In this document: positions 37,815-47,158 of the stretch, piece by piece
Layout: every line of letters starts with the position of its first letter
Position numbering within the stretch: position 1 is the first letter of the stretch
Source of the DNA: Rhodovulum sp.
GTDB taxonomy: Bacteria > Pseudomonadota > Alphaproteobacteria > Rhodobacterales > Rhodobacteraceae
Assembly: GCA_002706605.1 (NCBI GenBank)
Contig: PALT01000038.1
Span: 124,001 to 188,000, forward strand
Length of the DNA: 64,000 nt
Reading direction: 5' to 3'
Notes under the pieces: model-generated
The model's database searches: none
What the model was told of the DNA's origin: nothing
What the model saw: the letters and a program-made list of their open reading frames with translations, nothing else
Program-made: the position numbers and the translations under genes

Positions 37815-38657
37815 TTACTCGTCGTCTTTCATCGACGACGGCATCCCATCCGAAAAGCCCTCTGCCTTGGCGGCGGCGGCGTAATCGGGTTTGCGTTTCT
37901 CGACCAGCGCGGCAAGTCCTTCGCCGAACTCAGGACCCGATTGCGCCATGACCTGTGCGTAATCCTCATAGTCCATGATCTCGGCGATGCTGCTCTCAAA
38001 GGATTTCAGCATGATCGTCTTGGCCAACCCCATCACCTCGGCGGGGCCAGAGGCGTATTTATGGGCCAATGCGATGCCTTCGGCGTCGACGTCATCGTCG
38101 GCAACGACCTTGGACACGACCCCGTTGGCCTGCGCTTCCTGGGCGTCCCACGTGGTGTTCGAATAAAAGAAATCGCGTGCCTTGGCCAAACCGACCAAAC
38201 GCGGCAGCGTGAACAGGGTCAGGCAATCCGGCACCACCCCAAGACGGAAAAAGCCCGCCATGAACTTGGCGCTGTCACCGGCGACAATCGTGTCCGCCAT
38301 CAAGGCAAGACCCATCCCGCCCCCGATCGCGACACCGCGCACACCACAGACCACCGGACGATCCAGCGCCATCAGTTGCGGCATGAACGTGGCCGCGTGA
38401 CGGAACCGGCGGTGCTTTTCAAAGACCGTTTTCTGTTCGGTCAACATCCGTAGATCACCACCCGCGCAAAAGGTCGGGCCTTTACCGGTCAGGTAAATCG
38501 CGCGGATCGAATAATCGTCCTGCACCTCGCGCGTGATGTCGCGCAGGGAATAGCGCATCTCGCGGGTCAGGGAATTGCGCGCGGCCTCATTGTCCAGACG
38601 GATGATCAGGACATTGTCCTGACGTTCGGTTTCGACGTGGGGATAGCTCTTGATCAT
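37815..38657 (-). CDS. Enoyl-CoA hydratase/isomerase family protein lacking both hydratase glutamates
   Basis: 280 residues from the ATG at 38657, supported by GAGG. The crotonase fold shows oxyanion-hole segments FCAGGDLRML and GVAIGGGMGLAL. The two catalytic glutamates of true hydratases are replaced by G116 and F136. An Asp follows at 144 (VVPDCLTL), as in isomerase or hydrolase branches. It is therefore more likely an isomerase-type enzyme than a hydratase. It lies eight bases after the SDR gene. Confidence 0.83.
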   Translation of the reverse strand: MIKSYPHVETERQDNVLIIRLDNEAARNSLTREMRYSLRDITREVQDDYSIRAIYLTGKGPTFCAGGDLRMLTEQKTVFEKHRRFRHAATFMPQLMALDRPVVCGVRGVAIGGGMGLALMADTIVAGDSAKFMAGFFRLGVVPDCLTLFTLPRLVGLAKARDFFYSNTTWDAQEAQANGVVSKVVADDDVDAEGIALAHKYASGPAEVMGLAKTIMLKSFESSIAEIMDYEDYAQVMAQSGPEFGEGLAALVEKRKPDYAAAAKAEGFSDGMPSSMKDDE

Positions 38658-38665
38658 CTGGGACC

Positions 38666-39469
38666 TCATTTCGCAGGGGTGTTGACGATGGGGCTTGCGC
38701 GGCCACGGTTGCGGCCCCCGTCCACCACCAGATCGGCACCGGCCACATAGGCACCGGCGTCCGAACACAGGAACACAGCCGCATTCGCGATATCAACGGT
38801 TTTGCCGAACTCACCCAGCGGGATCGACGACAGTTCGTTCGCTTTGCGGCCTGCGTCCTCGTAGATACGCTTGACGCCTTCGGTGTCGCCAATCGCGCCC
38901 GGCGCGATCGTGTTGCACCGAATGCCGTCCTTGCCCCATTCGCCGGTCAATGTCCGGATCAGGGACATGATGCCCGCCTTGGCCGCACCCGCATGGGCAC
39001 ATCCCGGCCAGCCCTCAAGCGCGCGGGTCGTCGAAATCGCAATAAAACGGCCACCGAATTTGCTGTCCTTCAGGGCGCCATGGGCGGCGCGCGCGCAATA
39101 AAACGTGCCGTTCAGGTCAATGTCGATCACCGTTTTCCACGCGTTGGGCGACATTTCCGCCGCAGGCACAACAAAGTTCCCCGCCGCGTTCGCGATCATC
39201 ACATCCAGCGCACCATAGGTATCCAGCGTGGTTTTCACGATGCCTTCGACATCGTCATAGTTGCGCACGTCGGCCTGTACCGTGGTGACATCCCCACCCA
39301 TCGCACGCAGCTCGGTCGCGGCGGTATCAAGGCGCTCTTGGTTGCGGCTGGCGATCACCACTTTGGCGCCTGCGGCGACAAATGCCTTGGCGATACCAAA
39401 GCCGATACCGCCACCGCCGCCCGTAATGACGGCCACGCGTCCGGCAAGTGCATCTGTGCTGAATGTCAT
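38666..39469 (-). CDS. SDR oxidoreductase, 2,4-dienoyl-CoA reductase (DECR2-like) type
   Basis: 267 residues. NAD(P) motif TGGGGGIGFGIAKAF and NNA-equivalent ANAAGNF are present. The active-site segment CAHAGAAKAG keeps K164 but has Ala160 in place of the classical SDR tyrosine. The HAGxAKA pattern is that of peroxisomal-type 2,4-dienoyl-CoA reductases, which fits a role with polyunsaturated or rearranged acyl-CoAs. AAGGAAA precedes the ATG. A near-consensus sigma-54 promoter lies upstream. Confidence 0.85.
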   Translation of the reverse strand: MTFSTDALAGRVAVITGGGGGIGFGIAKAFVAAGAKVVIASRNQERLDTAATELRAMGGDVTTVQADVRNYDDVEGIVKTTLDTYGALDVMIANAAGNFVVPAAEMSPNAWKTVIDIDLNGTFYCARAAHGALKDSKFGGRFIAISTTRALEGWPGCAHAGAAKAGIMSLIRTLTGEWGKDGIRCNTIAPGAIGDTEGVKRIYEDAGRKANELSSIPLGEFGKTVDIANAAVFLCSDAGAYVAGADLVVDGGRNRGRASPIVNTPAK

Positions 39470-39530
39470 GTGTCGTTTCCTTATTCCAAACGTCTGGCCC
39501 TAGGGCGATCCTGTGTCGGGAAAACAGGTT

Positions 39531-39546
39531 CGCAACTGGCGTGCCA
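39531..39546 (-). promoter_or_regulatory. Sigma-54 promoter for the SDR-crotonase-dehydrogenase operon
   Basis: Minus-strand TGGCACGCCAGTTGCG matches the consensus at all but the last position. The predicted start near 39520 is about 50 bases from the SDR ATG at 39469. It lies in the 97-base gap after the carboxymuconolactone-decarboxylase-like gene. Confidence 0.82.
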
Positions 39547-39566
39547 AAGACGGGAATGCGGACGGA

Positions 39567-40121
39567 TCAGCGGGGTTTGCGAAAGGCGCTATAGATGTTC
39601 ACATAGCCATGCTCGACCCGTTTGGCGGCGTGGCTTTTGGAGACCTCCGGATCCAACGGGTTGAACCCGTGCCCCGCAACCAGACGGTGCATGAACGCCG
39701 CGCGCCCCGTAATCGCAATGGCGTCATGCAGGGCGTGCTCGTCCCAACCGGCCGCAAACACCGCATCAACGTCGGCCTGCGTGACCGCGTTTGGATCAAC
39801 GGCCAGCTTGCGCACGTAATGCATCAGCGGCTTTAGCTTGTCGTCAATCGGTGCGCTGTCGATGTCCTCCAACAGCCGGTCCAGCGTGCCGCGCTCTACG
39901 CCCCATGCATAGGCAGCCTCACTATGCCCTGTCAGGACAAAATCGCATCCCATCGCACCGGCAGCAAAGGCCAGAATGACCTCCCGCTCGCCGTTGCTTA
40001 GGGGAGACGGGCCATTCATCAGGGCCTGACTCATCTCGGAATAAGGGCCGTAGATATCGGGGTATTGCTTGAATACGGCGGGCGGACCTGCGTTTTCGGG
40101 CAGGCTTTTGATAAAGGGCAT
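39567..40121 (-). CDS. Carboxymuconolactone decarboxylase / AhpD-like protein
   Basis: 184 residues, AhpD-like helical fold (peroxidase-related subgroup). The usual redox signature CxxCxxxH appears as GCDFVLTGH: C59 and H66 are kept, but the second Cys is V62. Thiol peroxidase or reductase chemistry through a disulfide is therefore doubtful. It might be a decarboxylase, isomerase or structural homologue. AAGGA precedes the ATG. An 81-base gap, holding a GGGCGCGG/CCGCGCCC hairpin (40160-40192), separates it from the upstream operon. Confidence 0.75.
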   Translation of the reverse strand: MPFIKSLPENAGPPAVFKQYPDIYGPYSEMSQALMNGPSPLSNGEREVILAFAAGAMGCDFVLTGHSEAAYAWGVERGTLDRLLEDIDSAPIDDKLKPLMHYVRKLAVDPNAVTQADVDAVFAAGWDEHALHDAIAITGRAAFMHRLVAGHGFNPLDPEVSKSHAAKRVEHGYVNIYSAFRKPR

Positions 40122-40202
40122 CGGGTGATCCTTGGCGGTTGTCGGACACAGCTTAGGGCGGGCGCGGCACCGAAACCAGTGGCCCCGCGCCCTATAATCG
40201 CC

Positions 40203-41624
40203 CTAGGCCTCTGCCGCGATGCGCAGCCCCATCGACGCACGGTAGCGCGGATCGCCCGTCAGGTCGTGGATCGCATCCAACGTGGACAGAACGCGGTTCA
40301 GACCCAGTTCCCGCGCCCATGCAATGGGGCCCTTGGGATAGTTGACGCCAAACCGCATGGCCGCATCGACGCCTGCCTCATCGGCGACGCCCTGCATCAC
40401 GGCCTCAAACGCCTCATTGGCCAACATGGCCACGGTACGCATTACAATCAGACCGGGCCAGTCGGGCAAATGCGTCACCGTAACACCACGCGCGGACAAC
40501 GTCGCGACCAACCTGTCCACCACCGCGGCGGGCACATCGGGTGACGTTGCGATGCCCAGATGCGTGCCCGTGTCCGCGATATGGTCATAGACCACGGTCG
40601 GGGTGCCCGTGGCGCGGGCAATCGCGGCGGCGCGACGCCCATCGGTCGGCTGGATCGCCACACCGTCCACCGTAATCGCGGTTCCCAGCGTAAGATCGTC
40701 AATCACAGCGGCGTCCGCCTTTGCGGGGACGGTCGCGGCGGCGGGCGTCTCCGCCCCGTCGGCATAGTCAAAGAACCCCCGACCCGTTTTACGGCCCAGA
40801 CGACCGGCGTTGACCATCTCAAGCTGAACAATCGAGGGGCGGAAGCGCGGTTCCTGATAATAGGCATCGAACACGGATTTACAGACGGTGTAATTCACGT
40901 CGTTCCCGATCAGATCCATCAGGGCAAACGCACCCATGCGAAACCCGCCCCCTGCCGTCAGACAGGCATCGATCGTGGCCGCATCGGCGACCTGTTCTTC
41001 GACCAGACGCAGCGCCTCGGCGTAATAGGGGCGCGCGACGCGGTTCACGATGAAACCGGGTGTCGATTTGGCATGGACCGCGATTTTACCCCAGCTTTCG
41101 GCGGTCTCGAACACCGTCTCGGCCACCTCTGGGGATGTGGCCACGCCCGAAATCACCTCAACCAGTTTCATCACCGGCGCGGGGTTAAAGAAATGCATGC
41201 CGACAACCCGTTCGGGATGGCGCAAATCCCGCGCAATCGAGGTGATCGAAATGGACGAGGTGTTCGTGCCCAGAATGGCGTCGGGGGCCAGAATACCCTC
41301 AAGCGCGGCGAACAAATCACGTTTGACGTCGAGGTTTTCAACGATGGCCTCAACCACCATGGCCGCATCGGCCATATCGTCCAGCGTACCGACAACCGTG
41401 ATCCGCCCCATCAGGTCCGCCACATCCTCGGCGGTCATTTTGCCCCGCGCGACGAGTTTCTCCAACCCTTTGGCGATGCGGGCCTTGCCGGTCTCGGCGG
41501 CGCCGTCAAATGCATCATAAAGCATCACGGGATGCCCCGCCGCCGCGGCCAGTTGCGCAATGCCCCCGCCCATGGTTCCCGCCCCCACAACGCCGATGGC
41601 GCGGTCCTTTGCGATTGCATTCAT
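40203..41624 (-). CDS. 3-hydroxyacyl-CoA dehydrogenase, PaaH type (copy 1)
   Basis: 473 residues from the ATG at 41624 (GGGAGAG upstream). The NAD domain opens with GVVGAGTMGGGIAQLAA. The catalytic-loop sequence HFFNPAPVMKLVEVI follows. The first C-terminal domain contains GFIVNRVARPYYAEAL. A second such domain (about 385-470) makes it the long PaaH form. It oxidises 3-hydroxyacyl-CoA to 3-oxoacyl-CoA. The start overlaps the MDR stop by four bases. Confidence 0.92.
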   Translation of the reverse strand: MNAIAKDRAIGVVGAGTMGGGIAQLAAAAGHPVMLYDAFDGAAETGKARIAKGLEKLVARGKMTAEDVADLMGRITVVGTLDDMADAAMVVEAIVENLDVKRDLFAALEGILAPDAILGTNTSSISITSIARDLRHPERVVGMHFFNPAPVMKLVEVISGVATSPEVAETVFETAESWGKIAVHAKSTPGFIVNRVARPYYAEALRLVEEQVADAATIDACLTAGGGFRMGAFALMDLIGNDVNYTVCKSVFDAYYQEPRFRPSIVQLEMVNAGRLGRKTGRGFFDYADGAETPAAATVPAKADAAVIDDLTLGTAITVDGVAIQPTDGRRAAAIARATGTPTVVYDHIADTGTHLGIATSPDVPAAVVDRLVATLSARGVTVTHLPDWPGLIVMRTVAMLANEAFEAVMQGVADEAGVDAAMRFGVNYPKGPIAWARELGLNRVLSTLDAIHDLTGDPRYRASMGLRIAAEA

Positions 41625-42622
41625 GTCTGCTCTCCCATTGTCAGGATGATCTTGCCGCTGGCCGTTCCCGTCGCCAGCGCCCGCAGCGCGACCGCAAAGT
41701 CGGCCAGCGGATAAGTTGCCGTGATTTTCGGGGCCAACGCCCCGTCCCGCCACAGATCGAACATATGGGCCTGTGCATCGCGCACGCGCTCAATCTGGCG
41801 GGCGCGATAGTCGGTCCACTGAATGCCAGAGACGGAAATGTTTTTAACCAACAGATAGTTGGCCGCGATTTTGGGAATTGATCCGGCGGCAAAGCCAACG
41901 ACAACCAGCCGCCCCGACCACGCCATCGCACGCAAGGCCGCACCGGTCAGATCACCGCCCACGGGGTCGATGACCACGTCCGCGCCGTGGCCGTCCGTGG
42001 CGTCCATCACCGCGTCGCGCAATCCGTCGCGCAGGTTCTCCATTGCCGCATCCACGACCACATCCGCACCCATGTCGCGCGCCAACGCGCCGCTGGTGGC
42101 CCCGCGGGTTGCGGCAATCACCGTGCCCGCCCCAAGGGCCTTGGCCAGTTGGATCGCGGCCATGCCGATCCCACCTGTCGCGCCCAGAACCAGCACACGG
42201 TCCCCGCGCGCGATCTGTCCGCGCGCCGTCAGGGCGAAATAGGCGGTCTGATAGACCAATCCGAACGCCGCCGCCGTGGCAAAATCCATGTCATCGGGGA
42301 TCGGAAAGCACCAGTCCGCAGGCGCCAAAACGCGTTCCGCATGCGTCCCGTAAGCGGGCAGCGTCAGAACACGCGCCCCGATCAGGGATGGATCAACGCC
42401 CTCCGCGACCTCTGCGATCAACCCTGCACCCGCCAGACCAAGGGAAAAGGGAAAGGGCGGCTTCTTCTGATATTTGCCCTCGATATACAGGATATCGGGA
42501 AAATTCGTTTCCGAGGCGCGGATGTCCACAACGACCTCGCCCGGCCCCGGCGTGGGGTCGGGCAGATTGCCGACAACGGCCTGATCGAAATCCGTGAACG
42601 CGTTGACTATCAGGGCCTTCAC
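41621..42622 (-). CDS. NADPH:quinone oxidoreductase-like MDR enzyme
   Basis: 333 residues, GTG start (42622). Zinc-free medium-chain dehydrogenase/reductase, with VLGATGGIGMAAIQLAKALG as the NADPH motif and PFSLGLAGAGLIAEV in the N-terminal domain. Candidates are quinone reductase, enoyl-CoA or acryloyl-CoA-like reductase. It sits between two 3-hydroxyacyl-CoA dehydrogenase genes with four-base overlaps at both ends. A role on a CoA thioester or its by-product is plausible but not shown. Confidence 0.88.
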   Translation of the reverse strand: MKALIVNAFTDFDQAVVGNLPDPTPGPGEVVVDIRASETNFPDILYIEGKYQKKPPFPFSLGLAGAGLIAEVAEGVDPSLIGARVLTLPAYGTHAERVLAPADWCFPIPDDMDFATAAAFGLVYQTAYFALTARGQIARGDRVLVLGATGGIGMAAIQLAKALGAGTVIAATRGATSGALARDMGADVVVDAAMENLRDGLRDAVMDATDGHGADVVIDPVGGDLTGAALRAMAWSGRLVVVGFAAGSIPKIAANYLLVKNISVSGIQWTDYRARQIERVRDAQAHMFDLWRDGALAPKITATYPLADFAVALRALATGTASGKIILTMGEQT

Positions 42623-44121
42623 GACGCACCTTGGCGGGCTTTGGCGACCACGGCGCGGCGGGCGGGATTGAACCCGGCCAGACCGGTCATGTCCTGAATG
42701 GCCTTGGACACGTCATAATGACGGGCCAGACCGCCCCGCGTCACCCGCGCAATCGGGCCATCGGGATAGCCCAGCCCCATGCAACAGGTTTTGTCCATAT
42801 CGGCCGCCGTCGCCAGACCCTCGTCCAGAAAGCGCAGGGCGTCATTGTATTTCGGGCGCACCAGACGGTCGACGATGCGGCCCGCAAGATCCTTGCACAC
42901 GACGGTGTCAAAACCGGCGACCTCGAACACAGCACGGGCGGCGTTGATCGCGGCGTCGGTCGTGTTGGGTTGACGCACCAGTTCGATCAGGTTCGAGGGC
43001 GCATCGTCCCCGTTGCGATAGCGGGCAAAACCGACGGCGTTGCTGCCCTCATCGCCCATGTCCTCGCCGGTGTGCACCCCAAGGCATTCGGTGTCCAGCT
43101 CGACCAGAACGGCGGTTTTCGACGCGTCGGCCACATAGCCACCGCCCAGATGGATCGTCACGTCACCACCGGCAACCGCGCCGTCAACCCCGTCGGGGAA
43201 CGAGCGGCTGTTGCCGCCCGAAACGATGCTGAACGACGGGGCCTCGGTCGCCTTTTCGCGGGTCAGACCGGTCAACAGACCCTGACCGGACTTATTGCCC
43301 AGCTTGCCCGCCGCAACCATCCGCCGGCACAGCGGCGGCACCGCCGCGCGCGGGTCCAGAGTGATCGGGAAAAACGCCTCACCCAGCAGAACCTGCGTAT
43401 CAAGACCGATCAGGTCCAACAGAGTGCAGGGCCCCATTTTGTAGCCCAGACCGGATTTGATCGCGGTGTCGATGTCCTCGGGCGTGGCAAGACCGGCCTC
43501 AATCGCGCGAATGACGTCGTTGTTGAACGGCACCAACAGCGCGTTCAAAATGAACCCCGGCTTGTCCTGCGTTTCGACCGAAATCTGACCGGCGGCCTCG
43601 GTCCATGCCCATGCGGTGTTGAACGTTTCGTCCGAGGTATTGATGCCGCGCGACATCTCGATCAGCTTCATCACCTGCGCGGGCAGACAGAAATGCATGC
43701 CGACCACGCGGTCCTCGCGGCCACAGCCCCCCGCAATCTGGGTGATCGACAGGGTCGAGGTGTTCGAGGCGAAAATCGTCTCGTCCTTACAGATACCGTT
43801 CAGCTTGGCGAACAGGTCCTTTTTGACGTCGAGGTTTTCAAAAATCGCCTCAATCACCATGTCGCAATCGGCCAGATCGTTCAGGTCCGTGGTGTCCACC
43901 AGATTGGCCATGGCGGCGTCGCGGGCCTCGGGCGTCATGCGGCCTTTTTCGACAGAACGGTCAAAGAATTTTTGCGCCGCTTTGCGCTGACGGGCCAAGG
44001 CATCCGCCGACAGATCAAAGCACAGGGTCTGATATCCGCCCCGCGCCGCGACCAGTGCGATCCCCGCACCCATTGTTCCGCCTGCGCCGCATACGGCGAC
44101 CTTTTTGATTTGCGTGCTCAC
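42619..44121 (-). CDS. 3-hydroxyacyl-CoA dehydrogenase, PaaH type (copy 2)
   Basis: 500 residues, GTG start with AGGAGA. The NAD domain AVCGAGGTMGAGIALVAA has one extra residue in the loop compared with copy 1. HFCLPAQVMKLIEM and GFILNALLVPFNNDVI follow, then a long linker (about 290-385) and a second 3HCDH domain. It diverges clearly from copies 1 and 3, suggesting different chain or branching preference. Confidence 0.9.
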   Translation of the reverse strand: MSTQIKKVAVCGAGGTMGAGIALVAARGGYQTLCFDLSADALARQRKAAQKFFDRSVEKGRMTPEARDAAMANLVDTTDLNDLADCDMVIEAIFENLDVKKDLFAKLNGICKDETIFASNTSTLSITQIAGGCGREDRVVGMHFCLPAQVMKLIEMSRGINTSDETFNTAWAWTEAAGQISVETQDKPGFILNALLVPFNNDVIRAIEAGLATPEDIDTAIKSGLGYKMGPCTLLDLIGLDTQVLLGEAFFPITLDPRAAVPPLCRRMVAAGKLGNKSGQGLLTGLTREKATEAPSFSIVSGGNSRSFPDGVDGAVAGGDVTIHLGGGYVADASKTAVLVELDTECLGVHTGEDMGDEGSNAVGFARYRNGDDAPSNLIELVRQPNTTDAAINAARAVFEVAGFDTVVCKDLAGRIVDRLVRPKYNDALRFLDEGLATAADMDKTCCMGLGYPDGPIARVTRGGLARHYDVSKAIQDMTGLAGFNPARRAVVAKARQGAS

Positions 44122-44148
44122 GTTAAAATCTCCTGTCTTGTCGGGGCC

Positions 44149-45276
44149 TTAGGCGCCCGACGTCAAATCGTCGTTGTCTTGGCCCAAGCGCGGGGCACGG
44201 TCCGTTCCCGAAGGATCGGCGGCCATCACACGGGCAATCGGGGTCGGCAGGGCGGTGATCGTGTCGCCCTCGGCGTTGCTCAGTTGGCGGTCAAACACGC
44301 CGCGCGCACGGAAATGGGGGTCCTGCATGGCCTCCTGCACGGTGCGCACGATCGAGCAACAGCAATCAGCGACCTCAAACACCTGATGCCAATGTGCCGA
44401 AGGCTGTGTCTTGATGATCGCGGCGATGGCATCGCGTGTGGCCGCAGGATCGGCCGTGTCGTTGCGCAATCTCTCGTCCAGACCGATCGCGTCGCAAAAC
44501 ATCGCCCAGAACTTGTCCTCAATCGGGGCGGCGGCCAGAACGCGGTTATCGGCGGTCGCATAGAGCTGATATCGGGGTGAGCCGCCCGTGACCAAGGCAT
44601 CGCCGTTCCCCGGCCATGCGTTGGCGGCCTGACCTTCACCCATGGCCCAATAAAGGAACGGGAACAGGTTTTCGGCCATGGAAATATCCAGATGCGCGCC
44701 GCCCTTGCCCGCGTCGCGCGCCCGCAGCGCCAACAGGATATTCAACAGCGCGGGATAGGTCCCACCGGCAATGTCGGCAATCAACGCAGGCGGCAGAACC
44801 GCGCGCTCAGGATCACCATGGGACAGGGCCAGCATCCCCGCATCCCCGATATAGTTTAGATCGTGACCCGCGCGCAGGGCCTTGGGACCCGTCTGTCCGT
44901 ACCCCGAAATCGAGCAATGGATCACATCGGGATTGATCGCGCGCACCTCGTCATAGCCCAGCCCCAGCCGCGCCATCACACCCGGTCGGAACTGTTCGAT
45001 CACCACATCCGCCTCACGCAAGAGCGGGTCGAGAACCGTCCGTGCGTCGGGGTCCTTGAGGTTCAGGGCAAGGCTCTGCTTGCCACGGTTCAACATAAGG
45101 AAATTCACGCTGTCGCTGCCCCATTTGGGGACATAGGCGCGCATGTCCTCGCCCGTCACGGGGCGTTCGACCTTGATCACCTGCGCCCCCGCATCGGCCA
45201 GAAACAGGCTGGCCATGGGACCGGGCAAAAGGGTCGAGAAATCCAGAACCTTTAGGTCATCCAATGCGCCGGTCAT
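44149..45276 (-). CDS. CaiB/BaiF family protein, alpha-methylacyl-CoA racemase-like
   Basis: 375 residues from the ATG at 45276. Family start VLDFSTLLPGPMASLFLADAGA. Residues corresponding to the racemase catalytic set are visible: His in RAGHDLNYIGDAG, Asp in IADIAGGTYPALL and Glu in PIEDKFW. This points to alpha-methylacyl-CoA racemase rather than CoA transfer. Such enzymes epimerise 2-methyl-branched acyl-CoAs, including bile-acid, isoprenoid and pristanoyl types. It lies two bases after the acyl-CoA dehydrogenase gene. Confidence 0.82.
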   Translation of the reverse strand: MTGALDDLKVLDFSTLLPGPMASLFLADAGAQVIKVERPVTGEDMRAYVPKWGSDSVNFLMLNRGKQSLALNLKDPDARTVLDPLLREADVVIEQFRPGVMARLGLGYDEVRAINPDVIHCSISGYGQTGPKALRAGHDLNYIGDAGMLALSHGDPERAVLPPALIADIAGGTYPALLNILLALRARDAGKGGAHLDISMAENLFPFLYWAMGEGQAANAWPGNGDALVTGGSPRYQLYATADNRVLAAAPIEDKFWAMFCDAIGLDERLRNDTADPAATRDAIAAIIKTQPSAHWHQVFEVADCCCSIVRTVQEAMQDPHFRARGVFDRQLSNAEGDTITALPTPIARVMAADPSGTDRAPRLGQDNDDLTSGA

Positions 45277-45278
45277 GG

Positions 45279-46454
45279 TCAGCCCCGCTTTTTGTTGCGA
45301 AAGCTGCGCCCGATCAGTTGGCGGTGAATCTGGTTGGTGCCTTCCCATATCTGACCGATCTTGGCGTCACGCATCAGGCGCTCGGCGCGGTATTCCTGAA
45401 TATAGCCATAGCCGCCGTGAAACTGGACATTCTCTAGCGCCATTTTCATCGCCAGATCGGTGGCGCGCATTTTCGCAATCGAGGCTTCCATGCCAAAATC
45501 GGTACTGCCGCCATCGACCATATCGGCCACATAGTCGATCCAACGCTCAACCATCAGCAGTTCAGACGCCAGATCGGCCAAGGTGAACTGGTTCCCCTGA
45601 AAGTCCAGAATAGCCTTGCCCGATTGCACGCGGTCATTGCCATAGGCGACCATGTCGCGGAAGGCAGCACGGGCGATCCCACGGGCGTGAGCGGCCACAG
45701 ACGGGCGCGATTTGTTCAGCGACGCCAGCAGGATGCGCAGACCATCGCCAGGGTTCCCCATCAGGTTCGCGCGCGGCATCCGCACGTTATTAAAGCTAAG
45801 CGCACAAGTGGCCGAGCCGTTGTGCCCCATCTTTTTCTCGACCTTATCAACGACGAACCCGTCCGCCCCTTTTTCAAGGATGATGGCCGAGATCGACGCC
45901 TTGGGATCGTCGATGCCCTTCCATTTGCCGAACAGCATGTACAGGTCGGCCACGTTGCCGTTCGAGATGAACACCTTGGACCCGTTGATGATCACGTCAT
46001 CGCCGTCCTCGGTAAACGTCGTGCGCATACCCGTCGCATCCGAGCCCGCGTTCGGTTCCGTGATGGCCAGCGCGCCCAGACCGCCCTCGGCGATGCGGGG
46101 CAACAGGCGCGCGCGCTGTTCATCCGTGCCGAAATCGATCAGCGGCTTCATCCCGTGATAGTTCGTGGCGTAGATGATGCCGGTCGAGGCGCAGGCCTCG
46201 GAGATGATCGACACGATCTCGAGATATAGCTTGTAGGACATCGGCAGACCGCCGAATTCCTCGGGCACGAAAATCGCATTCAGGCCCAGTTCGTTGATCG
46301 CCTTGACGTTTTCCCACGGGAATTCATGCGTTTCGTCGATCTTGGCCGCGTTTGGCGCGATGACGTCATCGGTCATACGCTGAACCTGATCCAAGATCAT
46401 GCGTTCTTCGTCGTTCCAGTTGCGTGCGGCAATGACTTTGTCGAGCATATTCAT
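45279..46454 (-). CDS. Acyl-CoA dehydrogenase (copy 1)
   Basis: 391 residues. ALAITEPNAGSDA is the FAD/substrate signature and the base is E371 in IWEGTNQI. GYGYIQEYRAERLMRDAKIG is the second ACAD signature. It forms 2-enoyl-CoA, passing electrons to ETF. The start overlaps the SDR stop by one base (TGATG). Confidence 0.93.
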   Translation of the reverse strand: MNMLDKVIAARNWNDEERMILDQVQRMTDDVIAPNAAKIDETHEFPWENVKAINELGLNAIFVPEEFGGLPMSYKLYLEIVSIISEACASTGIIYATNYHGMKPLIDFGTDEQRARLLPRIAEGGLGALAITEPNAGSDATGMRTTFTEDGDDVIINGSKVFISNGNVADLYMLFGKWKGIDDPKASISAIILEKGADGFVVDKVEKKMGHNGSATCALSFNNVRMPRANLMGNPGDGLRILLASLNKSRPSVAAHARGIARAAFRDMVAYGNDRVQSGKAILDFQGNQFTLADLASELLMVERWIDYVADMVDGGSTDFGMEASIAKMRATDLAMKMALENVQFHGGYGYIQEYRAERLMRDAKIGQIWEGTNQIHRQLIGRSFRNKKRG

Positions 46455-47158
46455 CAGTGGTTCATCCCCTGTGCGCCATCGATGTAGATGGTCTCGCCGG
46501 TAAGAAAGTTGATGTTTTCGTCCATGATCGATGAGACCAGCTTGGCCACATCAGCCGAGGTGCCGGGCTGACCGACGGGAATGCGGCTGGCCATCCACGC
46601 CTTGACCTTTTCACGGGCAAGGAAATCACGGTTCAGGTCGGTTTCGATGTACCCGGGGGCGACGTTCATCACGCGGATGCCTTCGCGGGCCCATTCGACC
46701 GCCATGCATCGCGTCATCGCCGCAACCGCGGCCTTGGACGCGCAATAGGCAAGGTTGTCCGGCACGCCCAACTTGTCGAAAAAGCTGCCGATGTTGACGA
46801 TGATGCCGCCATTTTCGCGCAGATGCGGATAGACCTCGCGCGCGGCGATCATCACCGCCGTGGTGTTCAGGGCAAAGGTCTTGTTGAAGTCCTCGGTCGA
46901 GAGCGTCGCGATGGACCCAAGGATATGAACGCCCGCGTTGTTGACCAGACCGGCCACGGGGCCACGTGCCCCGATCTCGGCCATGGCCGCGCGCACCGCG
47001 TCCTCATCCGTCATGTCACAGGCAATCGCGCGCCCGACGTCGGACGTGCCGCTGCGCGACAGGCACACAACGTCGTGCCCGCGTTGATCCAGTTCCGCCG
47101 CGATAGAGGCGCCGATCCCTTTGGATGCGCCGGTTACGATGATTTGTCCCTTAGCCAT
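46454..47158 (-). CDS. SDR family oxidoreductase
   Basis: 234 residues from the ATG at 47158, overlapping the preceding crotonase gene by eight bases. Classical SDR: TGASKGIGASIA, NNAG, an active-site serine in VNIGSFF, and YCASK. In context it may oxidise a hydroxyacyl-CoA, as the 2-hydroxycyclohexanecarboxyl-CoA dehydrogenase BadH does in benzoate/cyclohexanecarboxylate degraders. A generic 3-oxoacyl reductase role is equally possible. Confidence 0.88.
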   Translation of the reverse strand: MAKGQIIVTGASKGIGASIAAELDQRGHDVVCLSRSGTSDVGRAIACDMTDEDAVRAAMAEIGARGPVAGLVNNAGVHILGSIATLSTEDFNKTFALNTTAVMIAAREVYPHLRENGGIIVNIGSFFDKLGVPDNLAYCASKAAVAAMTRCMAVEWAREGIRVMNVAPGYIETDLNRDFLAREKVKAWMASRIPVGQPGTSADVAKLVSSIMDENINFLTGETIYIDGAQGMNH

